Source: Flavisphingomonas formosensis (GTDB lineage: Bacteria; Pseudomonadota; Alphaproteobacteria; Sphingomonadales; Sphingomonadaceae). Taken from it: 64,000 nt of DNA. A model generated the notes under the pieces. It was not told the DNA's origin, searched no databases, and saw only the letters and a program-made list of their open reading frames with translations. The stretch covers positions 248,001 through 312,000 of the forward strand of contig NZ_WRPK01000006.1 in assembly GCF_009755815.1 (NCBI RefSeq). The letters run 5' to 3'. The first letter of the stretch is position 1; the number at the start of each line of letters is the position of its first letter. Positions 1 to 9,571 of the stretch are shown piece by piece. The position numbers were made by a program, and so were the translations under genes.

Positions 1-1
1 T

Positions 2-970
2 CTCGATGGTGCTGCCGGTCGCGATCATCTGATCGGAGGACTCGGCAACGATATCTTCTCGGGTGGAGACGATAATGATATCATCGATGCCGGTGACGGT
101 CATGACCAGATATTGGGGGATGCCGGCAACGACGTCATCTATGCCGGCGACGGCCGCGACTATATCGACGGCGGTTATGGTGACGACATCATCTACGCGG
201 GTGCCGGCGATGACGGCTTCCTCAATGAGGTCAATCCGGCAACAGGCAAGTTGACTACCCAGGCTGTGGGCGGCGGTGCCGGTAATGACTGGATTTATGG
301 CGAAGATGGCGCCGACAAGCTGAAGGGGCAGGCCGGCGACGATCATCTCTACGGCGGCGCCGGCAACGACCGTGTCGATGGCGGCGACGGCAACAACCAT
401 CTCGAAGGCGGTTCTGGCGATGATATATTGTCGGTCGAATATGGTGTCGACCAGCTCTACGGCGGCGATGGAAACGACAATATCCAGGCCGGCCTCGGCA
501 ATGATCATCTCTATGGCGGCAACGGCGCGGACTCGATGAATGGCGAGGGCGACAATGACGTCATGTATGGCGGCAGCGGCAACGACATCATGATCGGCGG
601 CGCCGGCAATGACGAGATTCACGGCGATGCCGGTTTCGATCGGATCATGGGCGAACTCGGCAGCGACAAGCTGTGGGGCGGCGCCGGGGCGGACTGGTTC
701 AGCTTCAAGGGCGCGGGTGCGCTGGATGGCGGCGATACGATCGAGGATTTCGAACGTGGCATCGACAAGATCGTGCTCGAGAAGCTGGGCGTCACCAGCT
801 ATCATGCCGGCGGCGGTCTAGGTACCGTCTTCGCCACGGATCTCGCGAATGGCGACGTTTCCCTCAATGTGGTGACGTCCGCCGGCCAGCATTTCAGCAT
901 CACGGTGGCCGATCCCAGCCATGTGCTGAGTGCCGCCAGCTTCTCGGCGACGGACTTCCTGTTCGCCTGA
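2..970 (+). CDS. RTX-type calcium-binding protein, C-terminal part (5' truncated by window edge)
   Basis: The frame is open from base 2, so the gene begins upstream of the window; 322 codons are visible. Most of the visible part is tandem nonapeptides of the GGxGxDxLx type (for example GGAGNDWIYG and GGSGNDIMIGG), which in RTX proteins fold into a parallel beta-roll that binds calcium outside the cell. After the repeats, from about residue 230 of the visible part, comes a non-repetitive region with the FxxGxDKIVL element and a hydrophobic C-terminus ending DFLFA. That layout fits the uncleaved C-terminal signal of type I secretion substrates. No type I ABC transporter or membrane-fusion gene is in the window, so the exporter must be elsewhere. 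The catalytic or adhesive N-terminal part is unseen, so the overall function is unknown. Confidence 0.88.
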   Translation, partial: LDGAAGRDHLIGGLGNDIFSGGDDNDIIDAGDGHDQILGDAGNDVIYAGDGRDYIDGGYGDDIIYAGAGDDGFLNEVNPATGKLTTQAVGGGAGNDWIYGEDGADKLKGQAGDDHLYGGAGNDRVDGGDGNNHLEGGSGDDILSVEYGVDQLYGGDGNDNIQAGLGNDHLYGGNGADSMNGEGDNDVMYGGSGNDIMIGGAGNDEIHGDAGFDRIMGELGSDKLWGGAGADWFSFKGAGALDGGDTIEDFERGIDKIVLEKLGVTSYHAGGGLGTVFATDLANGDVSLNVVTSAGQHFSITVADPSHVLSAASFSATDFLFA

Positions 971-1004
971 CGCGGTGGCGCCGCAAGGCGCCCGGCTAAT
1001 CCGG

Positions 1005-1049
1005 GAGAGGTAGATCGCAATCGCCGCCGGCGCCGGCGATCTGCCTCTC
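1005..1049 (+). terminator. Long hairpin after the RTX gene
   Basis: Bases 1005-1018 pair with 1036-1049 (GAGAGGTAGATCGC against GCGATCTGCCTCTC, one mismatch). A GC-rich loop contains a second small stem. It lies 35 bases after the RTX stop codon. There is no clear T-tract, so termination is inferred from position and stem length. Confidence 0.5.
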
Positions 1050-1077
1050 TTGGCCCCCTTCGCCTCGCAAGAGCGTT

Positions 1078-2292
1078 ATGTCGCCACAGAGCCATCGCCT
1101 AGTCTTGCCCGCGAACGTCTGTCGAGCGGCTTTTGGGGGCGACGGGGTGACTTCTGGTTCCATCGGGCATGGCGTGCCGGGCGAGGTTTTGATATCCTCG
1201 CATAGGGCGCGGCCTGTCGGCAGCAAGAGCGGCGAGTTCAATGTCGCAGCACATGGCCTGCGCGGCATCGCGTCGATCTTCGTGCTCGCCGCCCACATCT
1301 TCGGCGGCACCGCACGGCATATCTATCCGGATCACGCCGATTATGTTCGCATTATCGAGCATCCGTGGAATTTCGGTACGTTCGGCGTCGAAATCTTCTT
1401 CGTCATCAGTGGCTTCGTTATCCTCCAGAGCGCGACACGCTATGATCTGCGCGAATTCGCCCTGCGCCGGTTCGTACGCATCTATCCGTTGTTCTTCGTG
1501 CTCTCGATCCTGTTCGTCGGGCTGAACTACACGACCAATGCCTACGCGCATCTCAACAATGTCGAGAGCATCGTCGCTGGGCTGCTGTTCCTCAATCTTT
1601 TCACGGGCACCGAACAACTCACGCCCAACGCCTGGAGCCTCAGTTACGAGGCGTGCTTTTACGTACTCACCGGGCTCGTTATCGCCTTCGGCGTGCGGCG
1701 GCGCGACAAGCTGCTCGGTGGCCTCTCCCTGCTGGCGGCGGCGGCCTTCCTGATCGCCTTTCCCATCACGGTCTATTTCCTCGTCGGTATCGCCATGCGC
1801 TTGGCGATGCCGGCCGCTTCGCGGCCGACCGCGACGAGCCGCGTGGCCGAAATCGTCTGCTTCGGATTTCTCGCCTATTTCGCGAGCCGCGCGCATTTCG
1901 ACTATTCCTCCTGGCGGCAGTTTCTCAATCCGGTCGTGCCGCTCACGCTGGCCGCGATCACGCTCTATTTCTATCTTGCGCTGCGGCCGGGCAGCGCCAC
2001 CGCCCATCTTCTCGGCGGCCGCTTCTTCCGCTATGCCGGCGATGTCAGCTACAGCCTCTATCTGGTGCATCCCTTCGCTTATTATCTGTTGCGGATGCTG
2101 TTCGTGCGCTGCGGCTGGTTCACGGACAATATCGCCTTGTCGATGACGGCTTTTGCCATCGCCGTGTTCGCGGCCTCCTTCGCGATGACGCACTTCATCT
2201 ACAGATTTCTCGAGCGTGGCCCCTATCAGGCGATCTTCCACCAGCGCATCTATCGTGAGAAGGGTGCCACGACGCAGGTAGGCTCATGCTGA
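1078..2292 (+). CDS. Acyltransferase family 3 membrane protein (OafA-like)
   Basis: A 404-residue polytopic membrane protein. From residue 54 it shows the opening typical of acyltransferase-3 proteins, HGLRGIASIFVLAAH, with the conserved RG and the candidate active-site His at its end. The motif FFVISGFVI follows. The later part has repeated hydrophobic segments and SYSLYLVHPF, another hallmark of the family. Such enzymes O-acetylate or succinylate polysaccharide residues across the inner membrane. The 50-residue N-terminal extension is unusual and the ATG at 1078 has a poor ribosome site. GTG at 1147, preceded by GGGGG, is an alternative start. The stop overlaps the polymerase start by 7 bases, suggesting translational coupling within the EPS locus. 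Confidence 0.8.
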   Translation: MSPQSHRLVLPANVCRAAFGGDGVTSGSIGHGVPGEVLISSHRARPVGSKSGEFNVAAHGLRGIASIFVLAAHIFGGTARHIYPDHADYVRIIEHPWNFGTFGVEIFFVISGFVILQSATRYDLREFALRRFVRIYPLFFVLSILFVGLNYTTNAYAHLNNVESIVAGLLFLNLFTGTEQLTPNAWSLSYEACFYVLTGLVIAFGVRRRDKLLGGLSLLAAAAFLIAFPITVYFLVGIAMRLAMPAASRPTATSRVAEIVCFGFLAYFASRAHFDYSSWRQFLNPVVPLTLAAITLYFYLALRPGSATAHLLGGRFFRYAGDVSYSLYLVHPFAYYLLRMLFVRCGWFTDNIALSMTAFAIAVFAASFAMTHFIYRFLERGPYQAIFHQRIYREKGATTQVGSC

Positions 2293-3566
2293 CGCAGTAT
2301 TCCGGCCGGGTCCAGGCAGGCAGCGCCATGCCGCTGTCGATCCTCGCTGCGATCTTCCTTTCCTGCTATCTGACGTGGCGGCCGTCGCAGGACATCATGT
2401 TCACCGCCAGCGACGCGCTGTTCCTGCTCGGCTTCGGCCAACTCGTCCTTGCCCATCGCATGCCGCTGGAGCCGTTCCGGTTCCTGACCCGCTTCTGGTT
2501 CGCCGGCTTCATCATGCTCGTCGGTGGCCTGCTGATCGGCTCGATCGTGTGTCCGACGCCGTCGCGCTGGCTGATCGTCGCGGCGCAGTATCTCTTCGCG
2601 TGGATCGTCCTGCCGATGATCCTCCTGCGTCGCGGGCCGGATCAAACCGCGACGCTTATCAAGGCATTTGTCTGGGGCGTCTTCGCGATGAACCTGTTCG
2701 GCGCGATCGTCTATTTCACCTATACGGGCACATTCAACGATGCGCGGGCGCTGTTCGGCCTGGATTTCCTCTCCGGTGGCCGACGGCTCGGCGCGTTTGC
2801 CAGCGATGCGAACTGGAATGGCGCCGTGCTGGCCATGGCTATCCCGGCGGTGCTGTTCCTGCATGCCAAGCAGCGCGTCGGCGATCTGCTGATGCTCGGC
2901 TGGTTGGCGGTGCTGATCCTCGGCATCGTGCTCACCGCGTCCTTCACGGCCTTCAGCAGCGCGTCGCTGGCCATCGCCATGTTCGTGGTCGCCGGCGGAA
3001 TCCGCTTCCGGCTGCGCACCGGCCTGATCGCGGCCGCCGGCAGCGCCGTAATCGCAGGCATATTGATCGCCCGCGGCGTAGGTCTGCCGTCGATCTTCGT
3101 CGAGCGCGTCGGCAATGCGATCGGCAATGGCGATATTTCGGAGGCCGGCACGTTCGAAGGGCGTCTGAAGCTGATGATCGAGGCGTGGCGCATCGTCGAG
3201 GATCATATGCTCGTCGGCGTCGGCGCCGATCAATATCGCGTGATCAGCGAATATAAGGCGCCGGTGCACAACATGTATCTGCTGTTATGGGCGGAAGGCG
3301 GTCTCCTTTCGCTTTTCGGCTGGTTGTTGATGCTTTCGGTGATCATCTGCGCTGGCGTCATGGCCTATGGACGCGACCGCATTGCCGCGGCCTATACCCT
3401 GTCCGTGTCGGTCACCTTCATCCTGGCATCCAATGCGAGCCCGCACATGTATGCGCGGCTCTGGTCGGTTCCGGTCCTGCTGGCGATTGCCGCGTCGGTC
3501 GAGGCGGCAAAGGATAGCGGCCCGGCGACGCGCAGACGCAAAATGATGAAACTCGCGCGCGCCTGA
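2286..3566 (+). CDS. O-antigen ligase/polymerase (Wzy-like) membrane protein
   Basis: A 426-residue protein made almost entirely of hydrophobic segments (about ten to twelve membrane spans). A larger periplasmic loop lies around residues 280-325 and contains EGRLKLMIEAWRIVEDHMLVGVGADQY, then HNMYLLLWAEGG. That layout, with an Arg before the loop and the HN(M/x)YL motif, is characteristic of the O-antigen ligase/Wzy superfamily. The likely role is polymerisation of undecaprenyl-linked repeat units at the periplasmic face of the inner membrane. It overlaps the upstream acyltransferase by 7 bases and is followed 8 bases later by a GT4 gene, so the three probably form one operon. Ligase versus polymerase cannot be decided from sequence alone. 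Confidence 0.82.
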   Translation: MLTQYSGRVQAGSAMPLSILAAIFLSCYLTWRPSQDIMFTASDALFLLGFGQLVLAHRMPLEPFRFLTRFWFAGFIMLVGGLLIGSIVCPTPSRWLIVAAQYLFAWIVLPMILLRRGPDQTATLIKAFVWGVFAMNLFGAIVYFTYTGTFNDARALFGLDFLSGGRRLGAFASDANWNGAVLAMAIPAVLFLHAKQRVGDLLMLGWLAVLILGIVLTASFTAFSSASLAIAMFVVAGGIRFRLRTGLIAAAGSAVIAGILIARGVGLPSIFVERVGNAIGNGDISEAGTFEGRLKLMIEAWRIVEDHMLVGVGADQYRVISEYKAPVHNMYLLLWAEGGLLSLFGWLLMLSVIICAGVMAYGRDRIAAAYTLSVSVTFILASNASPHMYARLWSVPVLLAIAASVEAAKDSGPATRRRKMMKLARA

Positions 3567-3574
3567 GAACGCCG

Positions 3575-4726
3575 GTGAACGAGCAGCCTCGCACATTGGC
3601 ACCGGCGCAGGGCCGGGCCGTGGCTCCTCTCCACATCGCGCTCGTCATCGCCGGCCTCGGGGCGGGAGGTGCGGAACGCGTCGTCAGCCTGCTCAGCGCG
3701 GACTGGGTGGGGCGCGGTCACCGCGTAACGCTGATCTCTTTCGATAGCGCGGCCGCACCGATCTTCCACGGGCTCGATCCGCGGGTCCGCCTAGAGCGGC
3801 TGGGCATCGCCAGCGATCGCCGGCTGGGCGGGCTGCTCGCGACGCTGCGGCGCGCCTGCATGCTGCGCCGGACGCTGGATCGGCTGGCGCCGGATGTCAC
3901 CATCTCCTTCCTGACCAAGATCAACGTCCTGACTCTGCTCGCCAGTCTCGGCACCCGGCGTCGGGTGATCATCTCGGAACGAAACAATCCCCGGCTCCAG
4001 CAGGCAAGCCGCGGCTGGACGATGCTGCTCTCCCGGCTGCACCGGCGCGCCGACGGGATCGTGATGCAGACACGGGCCAGCCTGGAATGCCTCGGCGCTA
4101 CCGCACGGCGGCGGGCGCATGTCATCCCCAATCCCATCGTGATCGAGCCGCTCCCGGGGCCGCCGCGGGACGGCCTCATCCTCGCCGCGACCGGACGGCT
4201 CACCCGGCAAAAGGGTTTCGACATGCTGATCGACGCCTTCGCCCGCGTGGCCGATCGCCATCCGCGCTGGATGCTTCGTATATGGGGTGAAGGGCCCGAT
4301 CGGCCCGAACTGGAACGGCGCATCGCCGGCTATGGTCTCGGCCATCGCATATCCTTGGCCGGCAACAGCCGGTCTCCCGGCGAATGGGTCGGTCAGGCCG
4401 ATGCCTTCGTGCTGTCGTCCCGCTATGAGGGCTTTCCCAATGCGCTCGGCGAAGCGATGGCCGCGGGTCTGCCGGTCCTGTCCTGCAACTGCGCATATGG
4501 CCCCGCTGATCTCATCCATTCCGGCGAGGACGGGCTGCTGGTGCCCGTCGAGGATGTCGCCGCACTGGCGGAGGGACTGGACCGGCTGATGGGGGATGCG
4601 GCGTTACGCGACCGGCTCGGCGTCGCCGCGCGCGACGTCGCGGAGCGCTGCCATCCCCGGAGGGTGACCACGCTTTGGGACGGCGTGCTGGCGGAGGTGA
4701 GCGCCGGGCGCGCGGGCGCCCGCTGA
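3575..4726 (+). CDS. Glycosyltransferase family 4
   Basis: A 383-residue GT-B glycosyltransferase starting at GTG. The N-terminal half begins with the GGAERVVSLL element of GT4 acceptor domains. The C-terminal half has ATGRLTRQKGFDMLIDAF, then SRYEGFPNALGEAMAAGLPVLS, the E-x7-E nucleotide-sugar site of the family. It would add one sugar to a lipid-linked intermediate in the cytoplasm. The donor sugar cannot be predicted. It is the last gene of the acyltransferase-polymerase-GT4 group. Its stop TGA sits within TGAGCTCA shared with the convergent small gene at 4729. Confidence 0.88.
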   Translation: MNEQPRTLAPAQGRAVAPLHIALVIAGLGAGGAERVVSLLSADWVGRGHRVTLISFDSAAAPIFHGLDPRVRLERLGIASDRRLGGLLATLRRACMLRRTLDRLAPDVTISFLTKINVLTLLASLGTRRRVIISERNNPRLQQASRGWTMLLSRLHRRADGIVMQTRASLECLGATARRRAHVIPNPIVIEPLPGPPRDGLILAATGRLTRQKGFDMLIDAFARVADRHPRWMLRIWGEGPDRPELERRIAGYGLGHRISLAGNSRSPGEWVGQADAFVLSSRYEGFPNALGEAMAAGLPVLSCNCAYGPADLIHSGEDGLLVPVEDVAALAEGLDRLMGDAALRDRLGVAARDVAERCHPRRVTTLWDGVLAEVSAGRAGAR

Positions 4727-4728
4727 GC

Positions 4729-5031
4729 TCAGGCGGCTTCGCGTCCGCCGATCGGGCCGATCCGGCGCTGGAAGTGAACCTGCCACAGATCGAGCAGCGC
4801 GGCCCTGTCGCCCCGGGCAGGTGCCGATACGGCGAGATGCTCCGAATCGACCATGCGCAGCCGGAACGGGCAGGGGCCGGTCAGCCGCAGCCCCTCGACG
4901 GCGAGGCCGTCACGCCGCAACGAGGCCTTTGCCGCATCGTCGAAAGCGAGATTGGCCCAAAGGACAGTGGCTTGGCCTTCCAGCTCGATGGCGGCGGCGG
5001 CGCCGCCGCTATACGCAAACACGATCTCCAT
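4729..5031 (-). CDS. Conserved small protein, paralogue of the gene at 49663
   Basis: About 100 residues, family not recognised. It has no signal peptide or membrane segment. It aligns over its whole length with the product at 49663-49968. Shared blocks include RLTGPCPFR, RDGLA, an LWA-x-LAFD-x2-AKA-x-L-x-R helix, a DLW-x-Y/H-FQRR block near the end, and an identical GREAA C-terminus. The ATG at 5031 is chosen because alignment with the paralogue starts there; a GTG at 5052 would add seven residues. It is convergent with the GT4 gene and divergent from the histidine kinase gene. A regulatory or binding role is possible but unsupported. Confidence 0.6.
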   Translation of the reverse strand: MEIVFAYSGGAAAAIELEGQATVLWANLAFDDAAKASLRRDGLAVEGLRLTGPCPFRLRMVDSEHLAVSAPARGDRAALLDLWQVHFQRRIGPIGGREAA

Positions 5032-5349
5032 GATCCGGTCGTCCCTGTTCACTCATGGCGCACGACGCCCCCGCGGCGCGCCACGGGAAGCACGCTAAAA
5101 CCGGTTCTGCAGCCCCGCAACGGCGATACGCTTCGGTTCGACGCATATCTCGGCGCTGTGGCTTCCGCGCAGCATTCCGGTTTCGAAAGGAAGACGGTGC
5201 CATCCGCCATTTTCCCTTGGCGCCCCCGGTCGCGTGGTCTTGTCCGATTGTGTCTAGGCTTTCGCATGGGTTATAGGCCTTTGCCCGAAAATGGAAAATA
5301 AGGGGGCGTCCGCCGGTTTGCGACGCGACGGGGGTTCGAGGGGTACCGG
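5032..5349. other. Intergenic region upstream of the histidine kinase
   Basis: 318 bases between two divergent genes, presumably carrying both promoters. It includes the weak sigma70-like pair annotated at 5248-5277. I see no open frame with coding character and no strong hairpin. Confidence 0.5.
5248..5277 (+). promoter_or_regulatory. Possible sigma70-type promoter for the hybrid kinase
   Basis: TTGTGT at 5248-5253 and TATAGG at 5272-5277 are separated by 18 bases and lie about 70 bases upstream of the kinase ATG. Both hexamers are imperfect, so this is only a candidate. Confidence 0.3.
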
Positions 5350-8300
5350 ATGGGCAAGGCTTCGCCTGACGCGAGCGATTATCCCTTCCTGAAGGGCGGA
5401 GGCGCGATCGCCGACCGCATCGCCGTGTTCGACTGGTCCCGCACCGCCGTCGGCCCGATCGATGGCTGGCCGCCGAGCCTGCGCACCGCGGTCGCATTGA
5501 TGCTGCGCTCGCATGTGCCCATGCTCATCTTATGGGGCACCGCCGGCGTGATGATCTACAATGACGGCTATGCCGCATTGGCGGGGACCCGCGAGGCAGG
5601 GCTGCTGGGCGCGGAGGTGCGGGTCGGCTGGCCGGAGCATGCAGCGTTCAATGCGGAGGTGATGCGGGTCTGCCTCGGCGGCGACAGCCTGTCGTTCAAG
5701 GATCATTCTCTCACGCTCGAACGCATCGGCGGGCCCGAGCAGGTGTGGATCGACCTCGATTATTCGCCCTTGCTGGACGAGGCGGGCCGGGCGGTCGGCG
5801 TTCTGGGAATCGTCGTCGAGACCACCTCGCGGGTGAAGGCAGAGGCCTGGACGCGTGATCAGCAGCAGCGGCTTCAGCGCATGTTCGAACAAGCGCCCGC
5901 CTATATGGCGATGCTCAGCGGGCCGGATCACATCCTCGATTATATCAATCCCGCCTATGCCCAGTTGGTCGGGTATCGCGACGTCGTCGGCAAGCCGGTC
6001 CGCGAGGCGCTGCCGGAAGGGCGGGGGCAGGGCTTCTTCGAGATGCTGGACCGTATCTATGTCTCAGGCGAGGCATGGGCCGGCACGGGGCGGCCGATCA
6101 TGCTGCAGCGGACACCCGGCTCGCCGCCCGAGGAGCGCTATATAGATTTCGTCTGCCAGCCGGTTCGCGATCCGGACGGCGAAGTGGTGGGTATCTTCGT
6201 CGAGGGATCCGATGTCACGGATCGCGTCCTTGCGGAGCGCGAGGTCCGGCAGAGCGAGGCGCGCCATCGCCAGATTCTGGACAGCGCGATCGACTATGCG
6301 ATCGTCGCGCTCGATCCCGAAGGGCGGGTGACGCGCTGGAATGCCGGGGCCGAACGGATCTTGGGTTGGAGCGAGGCCGAGATGCTCGGGCAGACGCTGG
6401 CCCGGCTTTTCCCGCCTGGCGATCATGCGGCCGGCGGTGCCGATGCCGAAACCGCGATCGCCCTTGCGACCGGTTGCGCGCAGGAGGAACGCTGGCTCCT
6501 GCGCGCCAGTGGCGAGCGCTTCTTCGCCACCGGCGAGATGCGGCCGATCCGCGACGATAGCGGCCAGCCGGTCGGCTTCGTGAAGGTGGTGCGCGATCAC
6601 ACCGCCGAATTCCGGGCGCAGCTGGCACTGCGCGAGTCAGAGGATCGGCTGCGACGCGCACAGGAAGCGGGCGGCGTCGGCATCTTCTCGATCGACATCC
6701 TCGATGGCGGGATCGACGGCACCGCGGAATTCTGCCGCATCTTCGGTATTGCCCCCTGCGAGAATCTGAAAGCGATCGATATCGAACGTCTCGTGATCCC
6801 GGAGGATTCGCGGCTGATCTCGAACGATGAGAGCCGTCGCAACGGCGCGGCGCTGCTCGATGTCGAATATCGTATCCGCCGGCCGGATACGGGCGAGATT
6901 CGCGTCATCGCACGCACGGCTGAATATGAGCGAGACGAGGCCGGCCGTCCCATCCGGCTGGTCGGCGTGGTGCAGGACGTTACCGAACGGCGGCGCGTGC
7001 AGCAGGCGCTTGAGGAAAGCGAGGCCCAGTTCCGCACCTTCGCGGAATCCATGCCCAATCAGGTATGGACGGCGCCCGCCGCCGGCCTGATCGACTGGTG
7101 CAGCGCGCAGGTATGGGCCTATACCGGTCTCGACCCCAGCAGCCTCGAGAATGAAGGCTGGGCATCGATCGTGCATCCCGACGATCTGGACAACTCCAAT
7201 GGGCGCTGGGCTGAATCGATCCGCACCGGGAAGGTGTTCGAGGTCGAGCTTCGCATGCGGCGGGCGGATGGCGATTATCGCTGGCATCTGGTCCGCGCCA
7301 TTCCCGTGCGCACCGCGGAGGGCCGGATCATCCGCTGGGTCGGCACCAACACCGACATTCACGAGCAGAAGCTGGCCGAGGCGGAAAATGCCCGCGACCG
7401 GGATCGGCTTTGGGTCATGTCCCAGGATCTACTGCTGGTGAGCGATCGCGGCGGTGTCATCACCGCGGTCAATCCGTCCGCCACACGCCTGCTGGGTTGG
7501 GCGGCGGAGGAGATGGTGGGCCGCCCGGTCGGCGACTTCATCCATCCGGCGGATCGCGAAGCCACTGCGGCGGAACTGGAGCGGATCGCGGAAGGTGCTG
7601 CGGCCCATGCGTTCGAGAACCGCTTCCTGCGCAAGGATGGCGACTATCGGCTGCTCGACTGGACGGCAGTGCCGGACGCGGACCGGATCCACAGCGTCGG
7701 TCGCGACATCACCGAAAGCCGCTCGATCGCACGGGATCAGGAACGCATCTGGACGCTCTCCCCCGTACTCAAGATCGTCGCGACGCTGGAGGGTAGGCTG
7801 CTCAAGGTCAATCCGGCGTGGAGCGGCGTGCTGCAGTGGCAGGGCAGTGAAAGTACCGGCCATATGCTGCTCGAATTCGTCGCCGAAAACGATCGCGAGG
7901 CGGCGAGCATCACGCTGGAGCGGTTGCTGCTCGGCGCGCACCGCAGCGACGGTGAATTCTCGATGCGCACGCGCGAGGAGAGCAAAAGGCAGGTCGCCTG
8001 GAATTTCGTCGCGGAGGGTGGCTCGATCTACGGCTTCGGACGGGACGTCACCGATCAGCGCAGTGCCGAGGATGCATTGCGCCAGAGCCAGAAGATGGAG
8101 GCAGTCGGGCAGCTGACAGGCGGCATAGCGCATGATTTCAACAATCTGCTGCAAGGCGTGACCGGCAATCTCGAACTGCTGCAGCATCGTCTCGATCAAG
8201 GTCGGATGGATGGGCTGGACCGCTTCATCAAGGGGGCTGCCAATTCGGCCAGCCGCGCCTCCGCGCTCACCCATCGGCTACTCGCCTTCTCGCGGCGCCA

Positions 8301-9225
8301 GCCACTCGATCCGCGGCCGGTGCGCGCCAATCCGCTGGTCGCCTCGATGGAGGACCTGCTCCGCCGGACGCTCGGCGAAACGGTCCGGCTCGAGCTGGTG
8401 CTGGCCGGTGGCCTCTGGCTCACCAAATGCGATGCCAACCAGCTCGAAAGCGCGCTGCTCAATCTGGCGATCAACGCGCGCGATGCGATGCCGGAAGGTG
8501 GCACGCTGGTGATCGAGACCTGCAACGCCCATCTCGACAGCCATTATGCCGCCAGCCAGCGTGAGGTGCGGCCCGGCCAATATGTCTGCATCTGCGTCAC
8601 CGATACTGGCGTCGGCATGGATGCGGCGACCATGGCTCGCGCCTTCGAACCTTTCTTCACCACCAAGCCGATCGGCCAGGGCACCGGCCTCGGCCTGTCG
8701 ATGATCTACGGCTTCGCGCGCCAGTCCGAAGGTCATGCGCGCATCTACAGCGAGGTCGGCATCGGTACGACGGTAAAACTCTATCTGCCGCGCTATCACG
8801 GCGAGGCTACCGAGGATGGCGCCCTGCCGCAGCTGTCCGACGAGCATGCCGCGGAAGCGGGCGAAACCGTGCTGGTGGTGGAGGATGAGCCGATCGTGCG
8901 CGGCCTGATCGTCGAAGTGCTGAGCGAGCTCGGCTACCGGGCGATCGAGGCGGCCGATGGGCTGGCTGGGCTTGAGGTTCTCCGGTCGGACCGGCGGATC
9001 GACCTGCTCGTCACCGATATCGGCCTGCCGGGAATGAATGGACGGCAGATGGCCGATGCGGGGCGGGAGCACAGGCCGGATCTCAAGGTGCTGTTCATGA
9101 CCGGCTATGCCGAAAATGCCGCGCTTGCTTCAGGTTTCCTCGAACATGGCATGGCGATGATGACAAAGCCCTTCGCCATGGAGGCGCTCGCCACCCGCGT
9201 TCGCGACATGATCGGCGGCCTCTGA
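5350..9225 (+). CDS. Soluble multi-PAS hybrid histidine kinase with C-terminal receiver
   Basis: A 1291-residue protein without signal peptide or membrane spans, so a cytoplasmic sensor. An N-terminal PAS-like module carries the WPPSLRTAVALML/YNDGYAALAG pattern. Six more PAS segments start near residues 178, 309, 435, 561, 687 and 799, several ending in PAC-like VVGVxxDVT strings. The HisKA H-box GGIAHDFNNLLQG places the phospho-acceptor at His928. The HATPase domain (about 1020-1150) shows NLAINARDAMP, DTGVGMD and GTGLGLSMIYGF. A receiver domain (about 1174-1290) has the acidic pair in VVEDEP, the phospho-Asp at 1223 in LVTDIGLPGMNG, and the Lys in MTKPF. The start is supported by GAGGGG six bases upstream. 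It stands alone between convergent and divergent neighbours. Ligands are unknown; a link to EPS control is inferred only from location. Confidence 0.93.
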   Translation: MGKASPDASDYPFLKGGGAIADRIAVFDWSRTAVGPIDGWPPSLRTAVALMLRSHVPMLILWGTAGVMIYNDGYAALAGTREAGLLGAEVRVGWPEHAAFNAEVMRVCLGGDSLSFKDHSLTLERIGGPEQVWIDLDYSPLLDEAGRAVGVLGIVVETTSRVKAEAWTRDQQQRLQRMFEQAPAYMAMLSGPDHILDYINPAYAQLVGYRDVVGKPVREALPEGRGQGFFEMLDRIYVSGEAWAGTGRPIMLQRTPGSPPEERYIDFVCQPVRDPDGEVVGIFVEGSDVTDRVLAEREVRQSEARHRQILDSAIDYAIVALDPEGRVTRWNAGAERILGWSEAEMLGQTLARLFPPGDHAAGGADAETAIALATGCAQEERWLLRASGERFFATGEMRPIRDDSGQPVGFVKVVRDHTAEFRAQLALRESEDRLRRAQEAGGVGIFSIDILDGGIDGTAEFCRIFGIAPCENLKAIDIERLVIPEDSRLISNDESRRNGAALLDVEYRIRRPDTGEIRVIARTAEYERDEAGRPIRLVGVVQDVTERRRVQQALEESEAQFRTFAESMPNQVWTAPAAGLIDWCSAQVWAYTGLDPSSLENEGWASIVHPDDLDNSNGRWAESIRTGKVFEVELRMRRADGDYRWHLVRAIPVRTAEGRIIRWVGTNTDIHEQKLAEAENARDRDRLWVMSQDLLLVSDRGGVITAVNPSATRLLGWAAEEMVGRPVGDFIHPADREATAAELERIAEGAAAHAFENRFLRKDGDYRLLDWTAVPDADRIHSVGRDITESRSIARDQERIWTLSPVLKIVATLEGRLLKVNPAWSGVLQWQGSESTGHMLLEFVAENDREAASITLERLLLGAHRSDGEFSMRTREESKRQVAWNFVAEGGSIYGFGRDVTDQRSAEDALRQSQKMEAVGQLTGGIAHDFNNLLQGVTGNLELLQHRLDQGRMDGLDRFIKGAANSASRASALTHRLLAFSRRQPLDPRPVRANPLVASMEDLLRRTLGETVRLELVLAGGLWLTKCDANQLESALLNLAINARDAMPEGGTLVIETCNAHLDSHYAASQREVRPGQYVCICVTDTGVGMDAATMARAFEPFFTTKPIGQGTGLGLSMIYGFARQSEGHARIYSEVGIGTTVKLYLPRYHGEATEDGALPQLSDEHAAEAGETVLVVEDEPIVRGLIVEVLSELGYRAIEAADGLAGLEVLRSDRRIDLLVTDIGLPGMNGRQMADAGREHRPDLKVLFMTGYAENAALASGFLEHGMAMMTKPFAMEALATRVRDMIGGL

Positions 9226-9249
9226 CCGGGCGTGTCCTGGCCGGTCCGC

Positions 9250-9438
9250 CTATATCCCGGAAATCCCCTGGACCTTGTCATAGGCGGCAAGAGTGAGCCA
9301 TTTGCGGTCACGCGTCTGGACCATGTCCGCGCCGCAGCGCTTGCAGCGGGAATAGCGCATCTTGCCGCGGTCCACGACGTGCCGGCGCGAGCGGAGGTGG
9401 CCGTTCAGAAGGCACCACAAGCCTTTCAGACGCTTCAT
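9250..9438 (-). CDS. Small zinc-ribbon-like protein (62 aa)
   Basis: A 62-residue basic protein. It has a Cys and His near the N-terminus (LWCLLNGHLRSRRH) and a CxxC knuckle (SRCKRCGADM), an arrangement resembling a small zinc ribbon. The start at 9438 is chosen for its strong GGGGGAG four bases upstream; a longer frame to 9540 lacks this. It is convergent with the hybrid kinase and close to its stop. No family assignment is made, and a nucleic-acid or protein-binding role is conceivable only by analogy. Confidence 0.55.
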   Translation of the reverse strand: MKRLKGLWCLLNGHLRSRRHVVDRGKMRYSRCKRCGADMVQTRDRKWLTLAAYDKVQGISGI

Positions 9439-9571
9439 GTCGCTCCCCCTTTGCCGGAGCCGGCGGCTGCACCCCCGTCCAACGCGTGCGGCGCCGAACT
9501 CCCAGTGCAGATGGTAAGGATGCAGCCCGGCAGATCGCACCGATATTCTGGACTAAGCCTTTAGAGGTAGG